The notes under the pieces were generated by a model. The model searched no databases. It was given only the letters and a program-made list of their open reading frames with translations, and was not told the origin of the DNA. This document shows, piece after piece, positions 27,057-35,289 of a DNA stretch of 64,000 nt (its first letter is position 1; each line of letters opens with the position of its first letter). Origin of the DNA: Saliniramus sp050485405 (lineage in GTDB: Bacteria > Pseudomonadota > Alphaproteobacteria > Rhizobiales > Beijerinckiaceae); NCBI GenBank assembly GCA_050485405.1, contig JBJHBI010000009.1, positions 18,712 through 82,711 of the forward strand, read 5' to 3'. The translations under genes and the position numbers were made by a program.

Positions 27057-28283
27057 ATGGATTACGTCCGTTATTTCGAAAACGCCCTCGACAGCCTCAA
27101 GCAGGAACGCCGCTACCGCGTCTTTGCCGATCTCGAGCGGATCGCGGGTGAGTTCCCGCGTGCGCGCTGGCACGGCCCCGAGGGCGTGCGCGAGATCACG
27201 GTGTGGTGCTCCAACGATTATCTCGGCATGGGCCAGCATCCGGATGTGATCGCGGCGATGGCGGAGACCGCGCAGCGTTGCGGCACCGGCGCGGGCGGCA
27301 CACGCAACATTTCCGGGACGAGCCATCCCATCGTCGGGCTCGAGGCCGAGCTCGCCGATCTGCACGGCAAGGAAGCCGCGCTCGTCTTCACCTCGGGCTA
27401 CATCTCGAATCAGACCGGCATCGCCACCATCGCCCGCCTGATTCCCGGCTGCGTCATCTTCTCCGACGCGCTCAACCACAATTCGATGATCGAGGGCGTG
27501 CGCCAGGCCGGCTGCGAGAAGCAGATATTTCGCCACAACGATCTCGCCCATCTCGAAGAGCTTCTGATCGCCGCCGGCGACAAGCCGAAGCTGATCGTTT
27601 TCGAGAGCGTCTATTCCATGGATGGCGACATCTCGCCTATCGCGGGTATCTGCGATCTGGCCGAGCGCTATGGTGCCATGACCTATATCGACGAGGTGCA
27701 TGCGGTGGGCATGTACGGCCCGCGCGGCGCCGGCATCGCCGAGCGCGACGGGGTTATGCACCGGATCGACGTGATCGAGGGCACGCTCGGCAAGGCCTAT
27801 GGCGTGCTCGGCGGCTACATTACCGGGCGCAGGGCGGTGATCGACGCGGTGCGCTCGCATGCGCCGGGCTTCATCTTCACCACCGCCCTCCCCCCGGCGA
27901 TCTGCGCCGCCGCCGCCACCTCGGTGCGTCATCTCAAGCGATCGCAGGCCGAGCGCGACGGCCAGCAGCGCCAGGCGACGCGGGTGAAGGAAGTGCTCGG
28001 CGAAGCGGGGCTGCCCGTGCTTGCGACGCCGACCCATATCGTGCCGGTGATGGTGCGCGATGCCGAGATCTGCAAGGCGGCCTCGGACCGCCTTCTGGAG
28101 CGCCACGGCATCTATATCCAGCCGATCAACTTCCCCACCGTCCCGCGCGGCACGGAGCGCCTGCGCATCACCCCGACGCCGCTTCACGGCGAAGCGCATA
28201 TCACCCGCCTGCGCGACGCGCTGCTCGAGACCTGGGATACGCTCGGCCTGCCGCTGCACGAGATCCGACAGGCCGCGGAGTGA
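27057..28283 (+). CDS. hemA: 5-aminolevulinate synthase
   Basis: A 408-aa PLP enzyme of the alpha-oxoamine synthase family that condenses glycine and succinyl-CoA to 5-aminolevulinate, the first step of tetrapyrrole synthesis in alphaproteobacteria. The glycine-rich GTGAGGTRNISGT loop, the YIDEVHAVG motif and the PLP Lys in EGTLGKAYG are present. The start at 27057 (MDYVRYFENALDSL) matches the family; an upstream in-frame ATG at 26982 gives an unlike extension. Transcribed divergently from the murA cluster. Confidence 0.96.
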   Translation: MDYVRYFENALDSLKQERRYRVFADLERIAGEFPRARWHGPEGVREITVWCSNDYLGMGQHPDVIAAMAETAQRCGTGAGGTRNISGTSHPIVGLEAELADLHGKEAALVFTSGYISNQTGIATIARLIPGCVIFSDALNHNSMIEGVRQAGCEKQIFRHNDLAHLEELLIAAGDKPKLIVFESVYSMDGDISPIAGICDLAERYGAMTYIDEVHAVGMYGPRGAGIAERDGVMHRIDVIEGTLGKAYGVLGGYITGRRAVIDAVRSHAPGFIFTTALPPAICAAAATSVRHLKRSQAERDGQQRQATRVKEVLGEAGLPVLATPTHIVPVMVRDAEICKAASDRLLERHGIYIQPINFPTVPRGTERLRITPTPLHGEAHITRLRDALLETWDTLGLPLHEIRQAAE

Positions 28284-28401
28284 GCGAAATCGAGGCGCGG
28301 GGCATTTTCTTCACCGAAACCGCCCCGCCCCACTTGCCAGCCCCCGCGCAATCCGATATCCACCCGCCGCAAGCGAGGCAACGTTCCGCCCCGCTCCCCA
28401 T

Positions 28402-28476
<75 letters not shown>

Positions 28477-28524
28477 GACAATTCACATATATTCCTGCTT
28501 TATCGCTGCCGCTTCAGAGCAACG

Positions 28525-28551
28525 AAAAACGCCGCCCCCATAGGGACGGCG
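28525..28551 (-). terminator. Intrinsic terminator of the NlpD-like gene
   Basis: On the minus strand CGCCGTCCC and GGGGCGGCG form a 9-bp stem (one G-U pair) with a 4-base loop, followed immediately by TTTTT. It lies 35 bases after the stop of the minus-strand lipoprotein gene and between it and tRNA-Thr. Confidence 0.85.
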
Positions 28552-28585
28552 CCTAATCGTGTTCGTGGCTCGCGTCGTTCGAGCT

Positions 28586-29743
28586 TCAGCCGCGCAGGTA
28601 GGGCATCGGGTCGACCGGGTCGGAGCCGCGGCGGATCTCGAAATGTAGCTGCGGGGCGTTGACGTTGCCGGTGCGTCCGGAATTGGCGATCACCTGCCCG
28701 CGCCGCACCGTATCGCCGCGCTTCACCAGCAGATCGCGGTTATGGGCATAGGCCGAGACGTAGCCGTCGTCGTGGCGGATCAGGATCAGGTTGCCGTAAC
28801 CCTTGAGCTCGCTGCCCGCATAGGCGACCGTACCGCCCTCGGCGGCGCGCACGGGCGTGCCCTCCGGCAGTGCGATGTTGATGCCTTCGTTGCCGCCCGT
28901 ACCGAAACCGGCGATCACGCGCCCGCGTGCCGGCCAGCGGAAATCGAGGCCGGAGGCCGTCGCGCTCGGCTGGGATGCCTCGGGCTCGGGCTGCGGCGCG
29001 CTCGTCTGCTGGACGCTCGGGGCCGGCGCGGAAGTGTTGCTGCTGGGCTGGCTCGCCTGCTGCTGTTGCTGCGGCTGGGACGGAGCCTGCTGGGTCGGGC
29101 GCGCGGCACTCGCGACCTGCTGCGGACGCGGCGGAGGCGCCGAAGAGGGCGGTGACGCGGATGCCTGACTCGGCTGCGACTGCGCATTCGCGGGCGATGC
29201 GTCGCTGCGGGTCGCAGCCGGCTGGGCCGAGGCCGTCTGTACGCCGCCGACGGCGTTGTAGACCGGAATCACGATCGTCGAACCTGCGCGCACATCCGCA
29301 GCACCCTGCAGATTGTTCGCCGAGAGGATCGCGGAAGCGGGCACGTTGTAGCGGTTGGCGAGGCTCTCGAGCGATTGCCCCTCGCGCACGACGATCGGGG
29401 TGCCGCCGAGCGCCGTCCATCCGGCAGGGCCGGTGGCGATCTGACGGTTGCCGCTCGGCGCGGGTTGGGACGAAGGCGCGGAGATCGTCTGCGGCTGTGC
29501 GCCGTTCGATCCGGGCGCCGCCAGCGGAGATGCTTGAATGACCCCGGCAGGCGCAGCCGCCGCAGGTTCGATGCTACCCGTCGTGAACGGCTCCGCCTGA
29601 CGGGAGGAGAACGGGTTACCGAAGGGATCGCCCGCAAACCGCATTGTATCTGAACTACATGCGGCCGTGAGACCGGATACGAGACCGATCACCATAACCC
29701 GCGAGAGAAGGGAGAAACGGCCGGAACCGTGCAGACAACTCAT
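28586..29743 (-). CDS. NlpD-like LysM/LytM lipoprotein (divisome amidase activator type)
   Basis: A 385-aa envelope protein. The N-terminus has a lipoprotein signal with lipobox LTAAC (Cys29), then a LysM peptidoglycan-binding domain (VREGQSLESLANRYNV, about 120-165), a Gln/Ser/Pro-rich linker, and a C-terminal M23/LytM domain. Active M23 zinc ligands are partly lost: the HxGxD site reads NEGINIA and the HxH site reads QLHFE. This is the degenerate form seen in NlpD/EnvC, which activate amidases rather than cut peptidoglycan. The ATG at 29743 has AGGTG upstream. A good intrinsic terminator follows. Confidence 0.85.
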   Translation of the reverse strand: MSCLHGSGRFSLLSRVMVIGLVSGLTAACSSDTMRFAGDPFGNPFSSRQAEPFTTGSIEPAAAAPAGVIQASPLAAPGSNGAQPQTISAPSSQPAPSGNRQIATGPAGWTALGGTPIVVREGQSLESLANRYNVPASAILSANNLQGAADVRAGSTIVIPVYNAVGGVQTASAQPAATRSDASPANAQSQPSQASASPPSSAPPPRPQQVASAARPTQQAPSQPQQQQQASQPSSNTSAPAPSVQQTSAPQPEPEASQPSATASGLDFRWPARGRVIAGFGTGGNEGINIALPEGTPVRAAEGGTVAYAGSELKGYGNLILIRHDDGYVSAYAHNRDLLVKRGDTVRRGQVIANSGRTGNVNAPQLHFEIRRGSDPVDPMPYLRG

Positions 29744-29878
29744 CGGCGCACCTGGTGTTCAACGCAACATTGGAATTCGATTAAAAGCCGATTCAGGTTA
29801 AGCATTGGTTGAGCGCGCGCGCAGAATTGCGACGGTGCACGATTTTTCTTAACCATGGAGAACGGGGCGAGACCGGAC

Positions 29879-30352
29879 TCACCGCGCCTGTTTGAGCCAG
29901 GAATCGATCAGCCGCTTCATCTGATCGGCCTCGCGAAACGGGCCGAACGAGCGACTCAGCGCGAAAGTCTTGCCCGGCGGCCTGCGCATGAGGAGGACCG
30001 GACGGAAATAACGCCGGCCGCGCATGCCGTCCCCCTGATTGATCGAAACGCCTTCCACCTCGGCGAGCGCGACGCTCGCTTGCCGTGCACCGAAGAAGCC
30101 GAGCGACCGGCGCTCGACGATTCCGGCCCTGCGGTCGAAGCGCAGCTCCTGGAACGACGCCATGGCGATCATGCCGAGGGCGAAGAGGATGCTGAGGATC
30201 GCGAGAATCGCACCCTGCCACGCATCGCCGGAGCGGAAGGCGCGGATGGCCAGCGCGAGCGTCGTGAAGGTCAGGATCGCGAAGACGACCGCCAGGAAGC
30301 CAGGGCGGCGCACGAAGACAAGGCAATCATCGTCGTGACGGCTGACGCGCAC
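29879..30352 (-). CDS. Membrane protein with PH-like domain, unknown
   Basis: A 157-aa protein with two adjacent transmembrane helices (about 19-36 and 46-66) followed by a soluble part (FDRRAGIVERRSLGF) that looks like a PH-like beta domain, as in YdbS/DUF304-type proteins. I choose the GTG at 30352 because GGGAGGAG precedes it by about 7 bases; the frame is open to 30436. No recognised family or partner. Confidence 0.6.
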   Translation of the reverse strand: MRVSRHDDDCLVFVRRPGFLAVVFAILTFTTLALAIRAFRSGDAWQGAILAILSILFALGMIAMASFQELRFDRRAGIVERRSLGFFGARQASVALAEVEGVSINQGDGMRGRRYFRPVLLMRRPPGKTFALSRSFGPFREADQMKRLIDSWLKQAR

Positions 30353-30458
30353 GCGCGCTCCTCCCGATGGCGGATCATGAACGGTGCACGTTGATAGGCT
30401 GTGTTTGCGCGAAACGTCAAGGCGGGGTTGCGACACGAATCACTGCTGCGCGCCGCGC

Positions 30459-31310
30459 CTAGCCCTCCTTGCGTCCATCGGGATGCGTCTTGCCCTTGAC
30501 CGCGCCCGGTTCGCCGGCGACGAATTCGGCTTCGAGGTAATGCAGGAGCTCATCGGTCGAGACCACCTTGGCCACCGTGCTGCCGGCGACCTTGAGGGCG
30601 ATCTCGTGGTTATCAGTGGCCGTCGCCACCGCATCGCCCACGACCACGACGTCGTAGCCGCGCGAGCTCCCGGCATAGGCCGTGCTGAGCACGCATTCGT
30701 CGGTCCACAGCCCGACGATGACGATCGTATCGATATCGAGCGCCTTCAGCTTCTCGTCGAGATAGGAGCGGCCCTTCTCGTCGAAAGTCCAGAACATGTC
30801 GAGATGCTTGCCGTGATAGAGCCAGCCCTCCTCCCGCTCCTCGGGGGTCGGCGCGATTTCGGCGAGCGGCTCGAGCCCGGGCGCGCCGGTGAACACGTAG
30901 GCCGCGTTCTCCGGATTGTCCGGATCGAGGCCGCGCGGGCCGTACCAGCGATCCATCGCGTTGGAGATTCCGTCGTCGAAGCGCCGGCTCCAGATGCTCC
31001 AGGCGATGCAGACGCCCTCGTTGCTTGCGCGCTGTTCACGGAATGCGTTCACGAGCCGCGCAAGTCGCGGCAGAATCTCGCCGGCATAGGGGCGATACTC
31101 CTCCTGACAATCATCCATCAGCAGGGCGATGCGGCGCGGACGGTCCTTTAGATCCCAGGCGGCCCAGAACGACAAGGGTGTCTGATTCGGGCCGCCCGGC
31201 GTCTTGGCGTGGTTGGGCATCGGCTCGCGCGCGATGGCCATGTCGCGATGCTTGCGCGGCTTTTCGAGCGCCTCGCGCAGGGTACGGATGTCGCTTTTGC
31301 GATCGATCAT
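30459..31310 (-). CDS. Isochorismatase-family cysteine hydrolase
   Basis: A 283-aa cysteine hydrolase of the isochorismatase/nicotinamidase fold. The catalytic Asp lies in LLMDDCQEEY (about 66) and the nucleophile Cys206 in GLWTDECVLSTA; a Lys at about 168 can complete the triad. Length exceeds simple nicotinamidases because of about 55 N-terminal residues and a 30-residue insert before the Lys. The ATG at 31310 follows a GGAGGAGGAG tract. Substrate unknown; amide or carbamoyl compounds such as N-carbamoyl sarcosine are typical. Confidence 0.78.
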   Translation of the reverse strand: MIDRKSDIRTLREALEKPRKHRDMAIAREPMPNHAKTPGGPNQTPLSFWAAWDLKDRPRRIALLMDDCQEEYRPYAGEILPRLARLVNAFREQRASNEGVCIAWSIWSRRFDDGISNAMDRWYGPRGLDPDNPENAAYVFTGAPGLEPLAEIAPTPEEREEGWLYHGKHLDMFWTFDEKGRSYLDEKLKALDIDTIVIVGLWTDECVLSTAYAGSSRGYDVVVVGDAVATATDNHEIALKVAGSTVAKVVSTDELLHYLEAEFVAGEPGAVKGKTHPDGRKEG

Positions 31311-31443
31311 GATTCGGCTCCTCCTCCCGTCGGGTTCGTTTTCCCAACGGGGGCGAGGCCGGCGCGTTCCCAAAAGCCTCCTGCCCGCAAGCCTCCTGCG
31401 GAAGGAGTGCGAGCGGCTATACCGGGCTCAGTCGCGCACGGGA

Positions 31444-31725
31444 TCAGTCGCCCGTGAGGGAGCGGATCCGGGGATCGGAGACGACTTCCTTCTCCGTGCG
31501 CAAGGCGTTGCGGGCGAAGATCCACGTCACCCATGCGGCAGCTCCGCACAGGATGGCTCCGAGGGCCCAGGTGAGGAGGGCTCCCAGATGAAACAGCCCG
31601 CCGACCGCCCAGGCGGTTGCGGCGGCCACGCCGATCACTTCGGTTCCGACCAGGATGACGGCGCTGATCGCGATGAGATACGCGCTGAAGCGCGAGGATT
31701 TGTCGTTCGTTTGTGTGCTGGACAT
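31444..31725 (-). CDS. Small two-helix membrane protein, unknown
   Basis: A 93-aa protein starting MSSTQTNDKSSRF (ATG 31725), with two long hydrophobic helices (about 14-40 and 44-68) and a charged C-terminus. The frame is open upstream to 31947, but that portion is the shadow of the next gene. No family recognised. Confidence 0.6.
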   Translation of the reverse strand: MSSTQTNDKSSRFSAYLIAISAVILVGTEVIGVAAATAWAVGGLFHLGALLTWALGAILCGAAAWVTWIFARNALRTEKEVVSDPRIRSLTGD

Positions 31726-31813
31726 CGATATCGTTCCGATGAGGCGCCCTGCGGGCCGCCGATTGCGTCTTTCGATCCGCGCTGCGGATCTGAAGGTTCG
31801 GGAATTGTCGCAA

Positions 31814-32221
31814 TCAGACGGGAAGCGGCGGGGCGCGGGCGCGGAACGCATTCGCGCGGATGTCATGGGCCGGGGCGCCGTGGCGCGAAACGGTGCCGGC
31901 ATCCACGGGAGCCGATTCGCGGGCGTGCAGGGGCACGGCGCGCGCATCCTCCTCGCCCTCCGGTGAGGCCGAGCCTGAAGCCGGCGCCACGAGACTTGCG
32001 AGAATCAGCGGCTGCGCCGTCGGGGCGGCATCGATATCCTGGACGCCCTGGGCGATTTCCGTCGTAACGGAAAGCGGGCCGGTTGCCGGCGCGTGACCGT
32101 ACATCTGGGCGACGAGCAGGATTACCGCGCAGGCAGCCGCAATGAAGCGCTTCGCCAGGCCCGGCGAAGGCTTTGATCGATCGTGCGGATGATGAGGCAA
32201 AACCGGTAGATCCAGACCCAA
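31814..32221 (-). CDS. Exported or anchored small protein, unknown
   Basis: A 135-aa frame with strong G/C bias at third positions, as expected of a real gene here. A hydrophobic segment (about 26-40, FIAAACAVILLVAQM) could be a signal anchor; the rest is Ala/Pro-rich. The start is uncertain: TTG at 32221 is the longest option. Its 5' part overlaps another biased small frame (32122-32346), so a frameshift or a later start is possible. Confidence 0.45.
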   Translation of the reverse strand: MGLDLPVLPHHPHDRSKPSPGLAKRFIAAACAVILLVAQMYGHAPATGPLSVTTEIAQGVQDIDAAPTAQPLILASLVAPASGSASPEGEEDARAVPLHARESAPVDAGTVSRHGAPAHDIRANAFRARAPPLPV

Positions 32222-32346
32222 GCCTTCGCCCTCTCCACGAGCGCCGGATCGCGGATGCCGGCTTCGCTGAACGGAAGATGGCGTACGCGTCCGATCGGCG
32301 CAATACCGTCGCTTTGCGGCTTATCCGTGTCGCAACGCGCAAGCAT
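32122..32346 (-). CDS. Possible small ORF, 74 aa
   Basis: A 74-aa frame beginning MLARCDTDKPQSDGI whose middle (GIRDPALVERAKAWVWIYRF) has strong G/C third-position bias. It overlaps the 5' end of the 31814-32221 frame by 100 bases in another register. Either it is a separate small gene or the two are halves of one frameshifted gene. No family recognised. Confidence 0.3.
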   Translation of the reverse strand: MLARCDTDKPQSDGIAPIGRVRHLPFSEAGIRDPALVERAKAWVWIYRFCLIIRTIDQSLRRAWRSASLRLPAR

Positions 32347-32471
32347 CGAAAATCGCGCGATTGCGGGCGCGGGTCTGCATCCGGCGGTTGACGCAAGGCC
32401 CCGCGCTCGCCAGAACAGAACGCGCGTGCTTCGCGCTCCTCTCGCGCCGTTACCCGGCTTTCGGCCAGATC

Positions 32472-34973
32472 ATGGATGTCATCACGATCGTCGGCGTCGT
32501 CGCCGGCCTGTTCATCATCATCTCCCTCAGCGAGCCGCTGGCGGACAGGACGCGGCTGCCCTACACGGTGGTGCTGGCCATCATCGGCGTGATCATCGGC
32601 GGCCTCGCCATCTATGCGGTGGAGAACGGGCCGTATCTGTTCGGCATTCCCCAGACGCTGCTGGTCTTCGATTTCAGCATCCGCTCGAACGTCTTTCTCT
32701 ACGTGCTTCTGCCCACGCTGCTTTTTCAGGTCTCGCTGGGGCTGAACCTGCGGCGCATGGCGGATGACTGGGTGCCGATCCTCGTCATGGCCGTGCTCGC
32801 CGTCGTCGTCGCGACCTTCGCGATCGGCTTCGCGCTGACGCCCTTCACGACCCTGCCCCTGATGGCCTGCCTGATGCTCGGCGCCATCGTCGCGACGACC
32901 GACCCTTCCGCCGTCGTCTCGATCTTCCGCAACATCGCCGCGCCGCAGCGGCTGACGCGCATCGTCGAGGGCGAGAGCCTGCTGAACGACGCGGCGGCGA
33001 TCGCGTTGTTCGGCTTTTTCCTCACCTTCGTGATGATGGGCGTGCCCAATCCCACCCTGCGCGACGCCCTGGTGGAATTCCCGATCCTGATCGTCGGCGG
33101 GATCGGCGTCGGCTGGGTGATGGCGCGGTTCTGCGCGATGGCGATGGCCGGGCTCGGGCGCTTCCCGCTCGCGCAGATCTCGCTCAGCGTCGCCCTGCCC
33201 TATCTCACCTATCTGATCGCGGAACGCTCACTCGGCGTCTCGGGCGTCACCGCCGTGGTGATGGCGGGAATGACGTTGAACTATCTCGGCCCCGGGCGTC
33301 TCTCGCCGGCGAACTGGTCCTGGCTGCGCGAGGTCTGGGACGTGCTCGCCCATTGGGCCGGCGCGCTAATCTTCCTGCTCGCTGCCCTCCTCGTGCCCGG
33401 CCTGCTCGCCGATATCCAGTGGCGGGATCTGATGCTGATCGGGGTCATCGTGATCGCGGCCACGGCGGCGCGGCTGTTCATGCTCTATGCGGTCCTGCCT
33501 TCCCTGACCTTCATGGGGCTCTCGCCGAGAGTCGAGCCGGCTTATCGGGTCGCGATCCTGTGGGGCGGTTTGCGTGGCGCCGTCACCCTCGCCCTCGCAC
33601 TGGCCGTGACGGAGAACCTGCGCGTCACCATCGACATCAAACGGGAAGTCGGCATCCTCGCCACGGGCTTTACTTTGTTCACGCTGCTCGTGCAGGGCAC
33701 CACCCTGCGCCGCGTGATTTCCTGGCTCGGCCTCGACAAGCTCTCGCCGCTCGATCGCGCCTTGTCGAACCAGGTCATCGCCGTGGCGCTCGCGAATGTG
33801 CGCGAGGAGGTCGCGAGCACGGCCAAACGGCACGAGTTGAGCCGCGAGATCGTCCGCTCCGAGGCCAAGCGCTTCGCCGAGCGCCTCGACAGCGCCATGG
33901 AGAAGGCGGAGGCGGTGGACGACATTCTCGACCGCGACCGCATCACCCTCGGCCTCGTGGCGCTCGCGGGTCGTGAGCGCGACATGATCCTCGACACGTT
34001 CCGCGAGCAGCTGATTTCGGCGCGGCTCGCCGAGCGCATGCTCTCCGACGCCGATCGCCTGATCGAGCGCACCCGCGCCGGCGGTCGCGACCAGTATCGC
34101 GCGGCGGGCCGTGTGAGCCTCGCGCGCGGGCGCTGGTACAGTTTCGCCGTCTTTCTCCACAACCGCCTGCGGATATCACGCCCGCTCGCGCGCCTGACCG
34201 CCGACCGGTTCGAGATCATGCTCAACCAGCGGCTGATCCTGCGCGATCTGCACGGCTATATCGACAGCAAGATCCGGCGCATCCATGGCAGGCGCGTCGC
34301 GGACCTGCTGCACGAATTGCTCAAGCGCCGCGAGGACGAAACACAATCCGCGCTCGAAGGCCTGCGGCTGCAATATCCGGGCTATGCCGAGGAAATCGAG
34401 CGGCGCTTCATCCGGCGGATTTCGCTGCGATTCGAGGAGCGCGAATACGACATCCTGCGCCAGGACGGTCTGATCGGGCGCGAGTTGTTCACGACGCTCA
34501 AGCACGAGCTCACGGAGAAGCGCAAACGCGCCGAAACCCGTCCGGCCCTCGATCTCGCGGTGCAGAAGACGGAACTCGTCCGGCAATTCCCGCTCTTCGC
34601 CGATATGGACGAGAAGAGCCGCGCGCAGCTCGCCCGGGCGCTGAAGGCCCGCTACGTGCAGCCCGGCGAGATCCTGATCCGCAGATGGGATGTCCCGCGC
34701 GAAGTCTGCTTCATTGCCTCCGGCGCCGTGGAGGTCGAAACGGCGGGCCAGAAGAACAGGCTGGGGCGCGGCGACATGTTCGGCCAGATCGCGCTGCTCA
34801 GCCGCCAGACCCGTCGCATCCAGGTCACCGCGATAACCCACTGCGCCCTGCTCGTCCTCGACGAACCGAGCTTCCGCCGCCTGATGGAACGCAGCGAAAC
34901 CATCCGCGAAGCCGTCGTCGAAAGCGCCAAGCGCCGCGGCGTGACGATCGACTCGCTGGCTTTGTCAGGGTGA
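32472..34973 (+). CDS. Na+/H+ antiporter with C-terminal cNMP-like domain
   Basis: An 833-aa CPA1 exchanger. Residues about 1-420 form the multi-helix transport core, with GESLLNDAAAIALF and GLRGAVTLALALAV motifs. A long charged, largely helical cytoplasmic region (about 430-690) follows. Residues about 702-825 resemble a cyclic-nucleotide-binding domain, with a PGEILIRRWD strand and a phosphate-cassette-like FGQIALLSRQTRRIQV. The canonical Glu of that cassette (FGE) is Gln here, so nucleotide binding is doubtful. The ATG at 32472 is preferred since it opens the first helix. Ion preference is inferred from family. Confidence 0.85.
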   Translation: MDVITIVGVVAGLFIIISLSEPLADRTRLPYTVVLAIIGVIIGGLAIYAVENGPYLFGIPQTLLVFDFSIRSNVFLYVLLPTLLFQVSLGLNLRRMADDWVPILVMAVLAVVVATFAIGFALTPFTTLPLMACLMLGAIVATTDPSAVVSIFRNIAAPQRLTRIVEGESLLNDAAAIALFGFFLTFVMMGVPNPTLRDALVEFPILIVGGIGVGWVMARFCAMAMAGLGRFPLAQISLSVALPYLTYLIAERSLGVSGVTAVVMAGMTLNYLGPGRLSPANWSWLREVWDVLAHWAGALIFLLAALLVPGLLADIQWRDLMLIGVIVIAATAARLFMLYAVLPSLTFMGLSPRVEPAYRVAILWGGLRGAVTLALALAVTENLRVTIDIKREVGILATGFTLFTLLVQGTTLRRVISWLGLDKLSPLDRALSNQVIAVALANVREEVASTAKRHELSREIVRSEAKRFAERLDSAMEKAEAVDDILDRDRITLGLVALAGRERDMILDTFREQLISARLAERMLSDADRLIERTRAGGRDQYRAAGRVSLARGRWYSFAVFLHNRLRISRPLARLTADRFEIMLNQRLILRDLHGYIDSKIRRIHGRRVADLLHELLKRREDETQSALEGLRLQYPGYAEEIERRFIRRISLRFEEREYDILRQDGLIGRELFTTLKHELTEKRKRAETRPALDLAVQKTELVRQFPLFADMDEKSRAQLARALKARYVQPGEILIRRWDVPREVCFIASGAVEVETAGQKNRLGRGDMFGQIALLSRQTRRIQVTAITHCALLVLDEPSFRRLMERSETIREAVVESAKRRGVTIDSLALSG

Positions 34974-34980
34974 GGGTGGG

Positions 34981-35223
34981 TCAGGTGGCGTGGCGGATTT
35001 CATGCAGAACGCTTCCCTCAGGGAGCTTTCTGACGATAGCCCGCGCCGCAGCATCCGCCGACGCATCTTCGCTGGATGCTTCAAGCGCCACCGCGACAAT
35101 CCCCGGCCTCCCCGTACCGACGACCGCATCAGGGAAGCCGGCGGCATAGACCGCATCCGACAGCACGAACGGATCATGCTGCCCTTCGGGCAACCCAAAG
35201 ATGATTTCAAAATTACTTTTCAT
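34981..35223 (-). CDS. Small conserved protein, possible DNA-binding-associated
   Basis: An 80-aa protein starting MKSNFEIIFGLPEGQHDPF from the ATG at 35223 (a TTG at 35244 is also in frame). It has the pattern FxLPxxxxDPxxxxDAVYxAGxxDAVVGTGxxG, which I associate with short alphaproteobacterial proteins sometimes labelled DNA-binding. It converges with the antiporter gene, 7 bases apart. Base composition is lower in GC at its 5' end than in the neighbours. Confidence 0.55.
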   Translation of the reverse strand: MKSNFEIIFGLPEGQHDPFVLSDAVYAAGFPDAVVGTGRPGIVAVALEASSEDASADAAARAIVRKLPEGSVLHEIRHAT

Positions 35224-35289
35224 TGTGTCAAAGTTTTTCTTCAATCAGGTGTAATAAGAAGAACATAGAATTCCTTCTTCCACAACCCT

